From NCBI GenBank assembly GCA_002731665.1, contig PCCJ01000009.1, positions 1 through 7,976 on the forward strand: a DNA stretch of 7,976 nucleotides, in the 5' to 3' direction. Both the position numbers and the translations under genes were made by a program. Under the pieces are notes generated by a model, which was given only the letters and a program-made list of their open reading frames with translations, had not been told where the DNA came from and did not search any database. The DNA comes from Actinomycetota bacterium. GTDB lineage: Bacteria > Actinomycetota > Acidimicrobiia > Acidimicrobiales > Poriferisodaliceae. Numbering within the stretch: the first letter of the stretch is position 1; every line of letters starts with the position of its first letter. This document shows, one piece after another, positions 5,729 to 7,976 of the stretch.

Positions 5729-7330
5729 TATAGAGATCAGTTAGCTGAGACGCTAAATGTTGCGCTCGTAAGACAGGGACTAGACTTTTCGGTCACGGAA
5801 ATCCATCTTGAGAGACCAGCGAACTTAGAGCATGGGGATTGGTCTTCTAATGTAGCTCTAGCATTCGCAAAAAAACTAGGCCTTAACCCCCGCGAATTAG
5901 CTCAACGCATTATTGACGAAGTGAGCCTAGATTTACCCAGTCATGTTGAAGCTATCGAAGTCGCTGGCCCTGGCTTTATCAATTTTCGACTGAAAGATTC
6001 ATGGCTTCACGAGGTGCTAAGTCTAGTTATTTCTCTAGGCGAACAGGGTTATGCAAGGTCAGATGAAGGAATTGGGAAGTCAGTTAATCTTGAGTTTGTT
6101 TCTGCTAACCCGACTGGCCCATTGCATGCCGGTGGCGGGCGGTGGGGGGCATATGGAGATGCGTTAACGCGTCTTTTTAAAAGGCAGGGCTACACGACCT
6201 TCACTGAATATTACGTTAATGATCGTGGTGTTCAGACTGAACTCTTCGGAGCCTCATTGGCTGCTAGAAGAGATGGTCTAGCTCCTCCAGAAGACGGATA
6301 TCAGGGCGAATACGTATCAGAATGGGCAAATGAAATGCCTGAAGATGCTGATCCAGTTGTGTGGGGAAAACAAAGAGCGATGGCAGATGTAAGCCGTTCT
6401 CTAGAGTCTATGAACGTGTTGTTTGACATGTGGGCAAGTGAACAGTCGTTAGTCGAATCTGGTGCGATGGATGAGATCATCGAGATGCTTCGAAAAAGTA
6501 AGTGGACTGAAGAACGGGATGGCGCAACTTGGCTTCGAACTTCTGAGTTTGGTGATGAAAAAGACCGTGTGTTGATTAAAAGTGATGGGGAACCAACATA
6601 TTTCCTTCCAGACATCGCATATCACCATTCGAAGTTTTCAAGAGGTGATCATGTAATCGATATTCTTGGGGCTGATCATCACGGATATGTGGCGCGCATG
6701 AGTGCAGCAATGCAAATGCTCGGGCACCCTAAAGAGTCTTATGAGGCCATTATTGGTCAAAACGTGACATTGATTAGACATGGAGAAGAAGTCCGTCTGT
6801 CTAAACGAACTGGGACCATGGTGGAAGTTCGGGAGCTAGTTGAAGCTGTAGGGCCGGATATGGCCAGATTCGCATACCTGCTTCAATCAATTGATACCCG
6901 ACAGACAATAGATATAGATGCTCTATCCAAGAAAGCAAACGAAAATCCCGTTTTTTATGTTCAATACGCGCATGCTCGCATAGCAGCAGTTGCTAGAGAG
7001 GCAGTTAATCGTGGTGTAGGTCGACAAGATCTAAGTTTGGTCGATACGTCGGTTCTGGTAGAGAAACGTGAGCTTGAACTTCTTCGAGTCATATCGTTAC
7101 TCCCCGAAGTTTCAGATCTTGCTTTGCGAGAGAGGTCGCCACACAAAGTGTCTACTTGGGTGCGCGAACTTGCGGCCTCGTTTCATGGCTTTTACCACGA
7201 CTGCCCCATATTACGCTCTGACGTGGCGGCTGAGACCCAACAAGCGCGTCTTTGGCTGGTAGAAGCAGCACGAATTGCGTTAGCCATTGGCCTTGACCTT
7301 CTCGGTGTCTCGGCGCCTGAGGAAATGTAA
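5717..7330 (+). CDS. argS: Arginyl-tRNA synthetase (class I)
   Basis: This enzyme charges tRNA-Arg with arginine in the cytoplasm, using ATP. The 537-residue protein has the full ArgS layout. An N-terminal tRNA-recognition domain (about 1-95) contains LEHGDWSSNVAL. The catalytic Rossmann core holds FVSANPTGPLHAGGGRWGA, where HAGG (137-140) is the HIGH-motif variant seen in actinobacterial ArgS. GADHHGYVAR (318-327) is conserved, and EVRLSKRTG (358-366) replaces the KMSKS loop. The C-terminal helical anticodon-binding (DALR) domain includes ENPVFYVQYAHARI (409-422) and ends near VSAPEEM, closely matching mycobacterial enzymes. Length is normal. The TTG start at 5717 could instead be the GTG at 5726 (534 residues). 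lysA follows after 8 bp, probably in one operon, as in many actinobacteria where argS-lysA leads into homoserine and threonine genes. The tRNA-Arg(CCG) gene is divergent upstream. Confidence 0.97.
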   Translation: MSAVYRDQLAETLNVALVRQGLDFSVTEIHLERPANLEHGDWSSNVALAFAKKLGLNPRELAQRIIDEVSLDLPSHVEAIEVAGPGFINFRLKDSWLHEVLSLVISLGEQGYARSDEGIGKSVNLEFVSANPTGPLHAGGGRWGAYGDALTRLFKRQGYTTFTEYYVNDRGVQTELFGASLAARRDGLAPPEDGYQGEYVSEWANEMPEDADPVVWGKQRAMADVSRSLESMNVLFDMWASEQSLVESGAMDEIIEMLRKSKWTEERDGATWLRTSEFGDEKDRVLIKSDGEPTYFLPDIAYHHSKFSRGDHVIDILGADHHGYVARMSAAMQMLGHPKESYEAIIGQNVTLIRHGEEVRLSKRTGTMVEVRELVEAVGPDMARFAYLLQSIDTRQTIDIDALSKKANENPVFYVQYAHARIAAVAREAVNRGVGRQDLSLVDTSVLVEKRELELLRVISLLPEVSDLALRERSPHKVSTWVRELAASFHGFYHDCPILRSDVAAETQQARLWLVEAARIALAIGLDLLGVSAPEEM

Positions 7331-7338
7331 GGAAAACA

Positions 7339-7976
7339 ATGAGTGAAGTTGAGGCTATGGCGGCTAGAAATATTGATCCGACTGCACCAGTTCCGTTTTC
7401 TCTGCTACCAGACTCAAGCGAAGTAGATGAAAAAGGGGAGTTGACTATTGGTGGATGCAACATAGCTGAGATTGCGGCGGAGTATGGTACCCCGGTTTTT
7501 GTATACGATGAGCAACATCTCAGATCGAGGTGTCGAGAGGCAGTGGCTTCTTTTGGAAGCGAAGTCGCGTACGCTGGTAAAGCTTTTCTTTGTATAGCAA
7601 TGGCGAAGCTGGTTAGCGAGGAAGGCATGTGTCTTGATGTAGCGAGCGCCGGAGAGTTATACACAGCGATTCGCGCTGGAGTTCCGGGGGAGCGCATCGT
7701 GTTCCACGGGAACAATAAATCATTAAAAGAACTTCAGATGGCTCGTGAATATGGAGTTGGTCGCATTGTCGTAGATTCAGCCGATGAGATTGACCGGCTG
7801 GAAAACCTTCACCGGGAAGACGGTCGAGTGGTGCGGGTATTACTGCGAGTAACCCCCGGAGTCAGAGCTGAAACACATGAGTTTATTTCGACAGGGCAAG
7901 AAGATTCTAAATTTGGTTTTGGAATTAACTCTGGGGCAGCGACTGCTGCAGTGAGTCGAGCTAATTCGTCTAACGC
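7339..7976 (+). CDS. lysA: Diaminopimelate decarboxylase, 3' end outside window
   Basis: The enzyme removes CO2 from meso-diaminopimelate to give L-lysine, the last step of lysine synthesis, using pyridoxal phosphate. The visible 212 residues cover the N-terminal part and much of the fold-III TIM barrel. FVYDEQHL (54-61) opens the barrel, YAGKAFL (78-84) carries the cofactor lysine K81, and LDVASAGE, FHGNNKS, VDSADEI and VTPGVRAETHE follow in family order. The STGQEDSKFGF segment near the right edge is the LysA form of the conserved HIxTGxxDSKFG region, which separates it from ornithine and arginine decarboxylases. A leading segment of about 40 residues before the barrel is usual in actinobacterial LysA. 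The ATG at 7339 is supported by AAGG (7329-7332), which overlaps the argS stop, so translation is likely coupled. An in-frame ATG at 7357 is a weaker alternative. The C-terminal domain is not visible. Confidence 0.96.
   Translation, partial: MSEVEAMAARNIDPTAPVPFSLLPDSSEVDEKGELTIGGCNIAEIAAEYGTPVFVYDEQHLRSRCREAVASFGSEVAYAGKAFLCIAMAKLVSEEGMCLDVASAGELYTAIRAGVPGERIVFHGNNKSLKELQMAREYGVGRIVVDSADEIDRLENLHREDGRVVRVLLRVTPGVRAETHEFISTGQEDSKFGFGINSGAATAAVSRANSSN

Noticed and set aside
7152..7715. Minus-strand open frame of 187 codons opposite argS and lysA
   Set aside because: It lies antisense to two strongly supported genes, crosses their junction, and its protein is low-complexity with no recognisable domain.

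Overview
The window reads as ordinary chromosome from an F420-using actinobacterium with modest, AT-leaning base composition. Three things point there: an F420-binding PPOX-fold protein of the Rv0121 type beside an FrhB-like iron-sulfur protein, an arginyl-tRNA synthetase of clearly actinobacterial type, and the argS-lysA gene order familiar from mycobacteria and relatives. An uncultured, perhaps aquatic, Acidimicrobiia-like lineage would fit, but this is inference from protein resemblance and codon composition only.

Left part (1-1551): two divergent genes around a 129-bp intergenic region. On the minus strand is the N-terminal 335 residues of an FrhB-family iron-sulfur flavoprotein, cut by the window edge. 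On the plus strand is a 138-residue F420-dependent PPOX-class oxidoreductase. The shared intergenic region carries alternating GTTGG/CCAAC half-sites, a candidate operator.

Middle part (1600-5507, all minus strand): a complete thiamine uptake operon. It is read from the right as tRNA-Arg(CCG), a TPP riboswitch, thiB (lipoprotein binding protein), thiP (fused two-domain permease) and thiQ (ATPase). The riboswitch overlaps the thiB Shine-Dalgarno sequence, so TPP probably blocks thiB translation directly. thiP and thiQ overlap by one base (TAATG), which suggests translational coupling.

Right part (5717-7976, plus strand): argS, then lysA 8 bp later, cut by the right edge. The tRNA-Arg(CCG) gene lies about 210 bp upstream of argS on the opposite strand, so a tRNA and the synthetase that should charge it are divergent neighbours. 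Genes fill nearly the whole window, and no stretch above 300 bp lacks one. I see no mobile element, CRISPR array or clearly foreign island. The most informative non-coding elements are the riboswitch, the tRNA and the divergent F420-gene promoter region.
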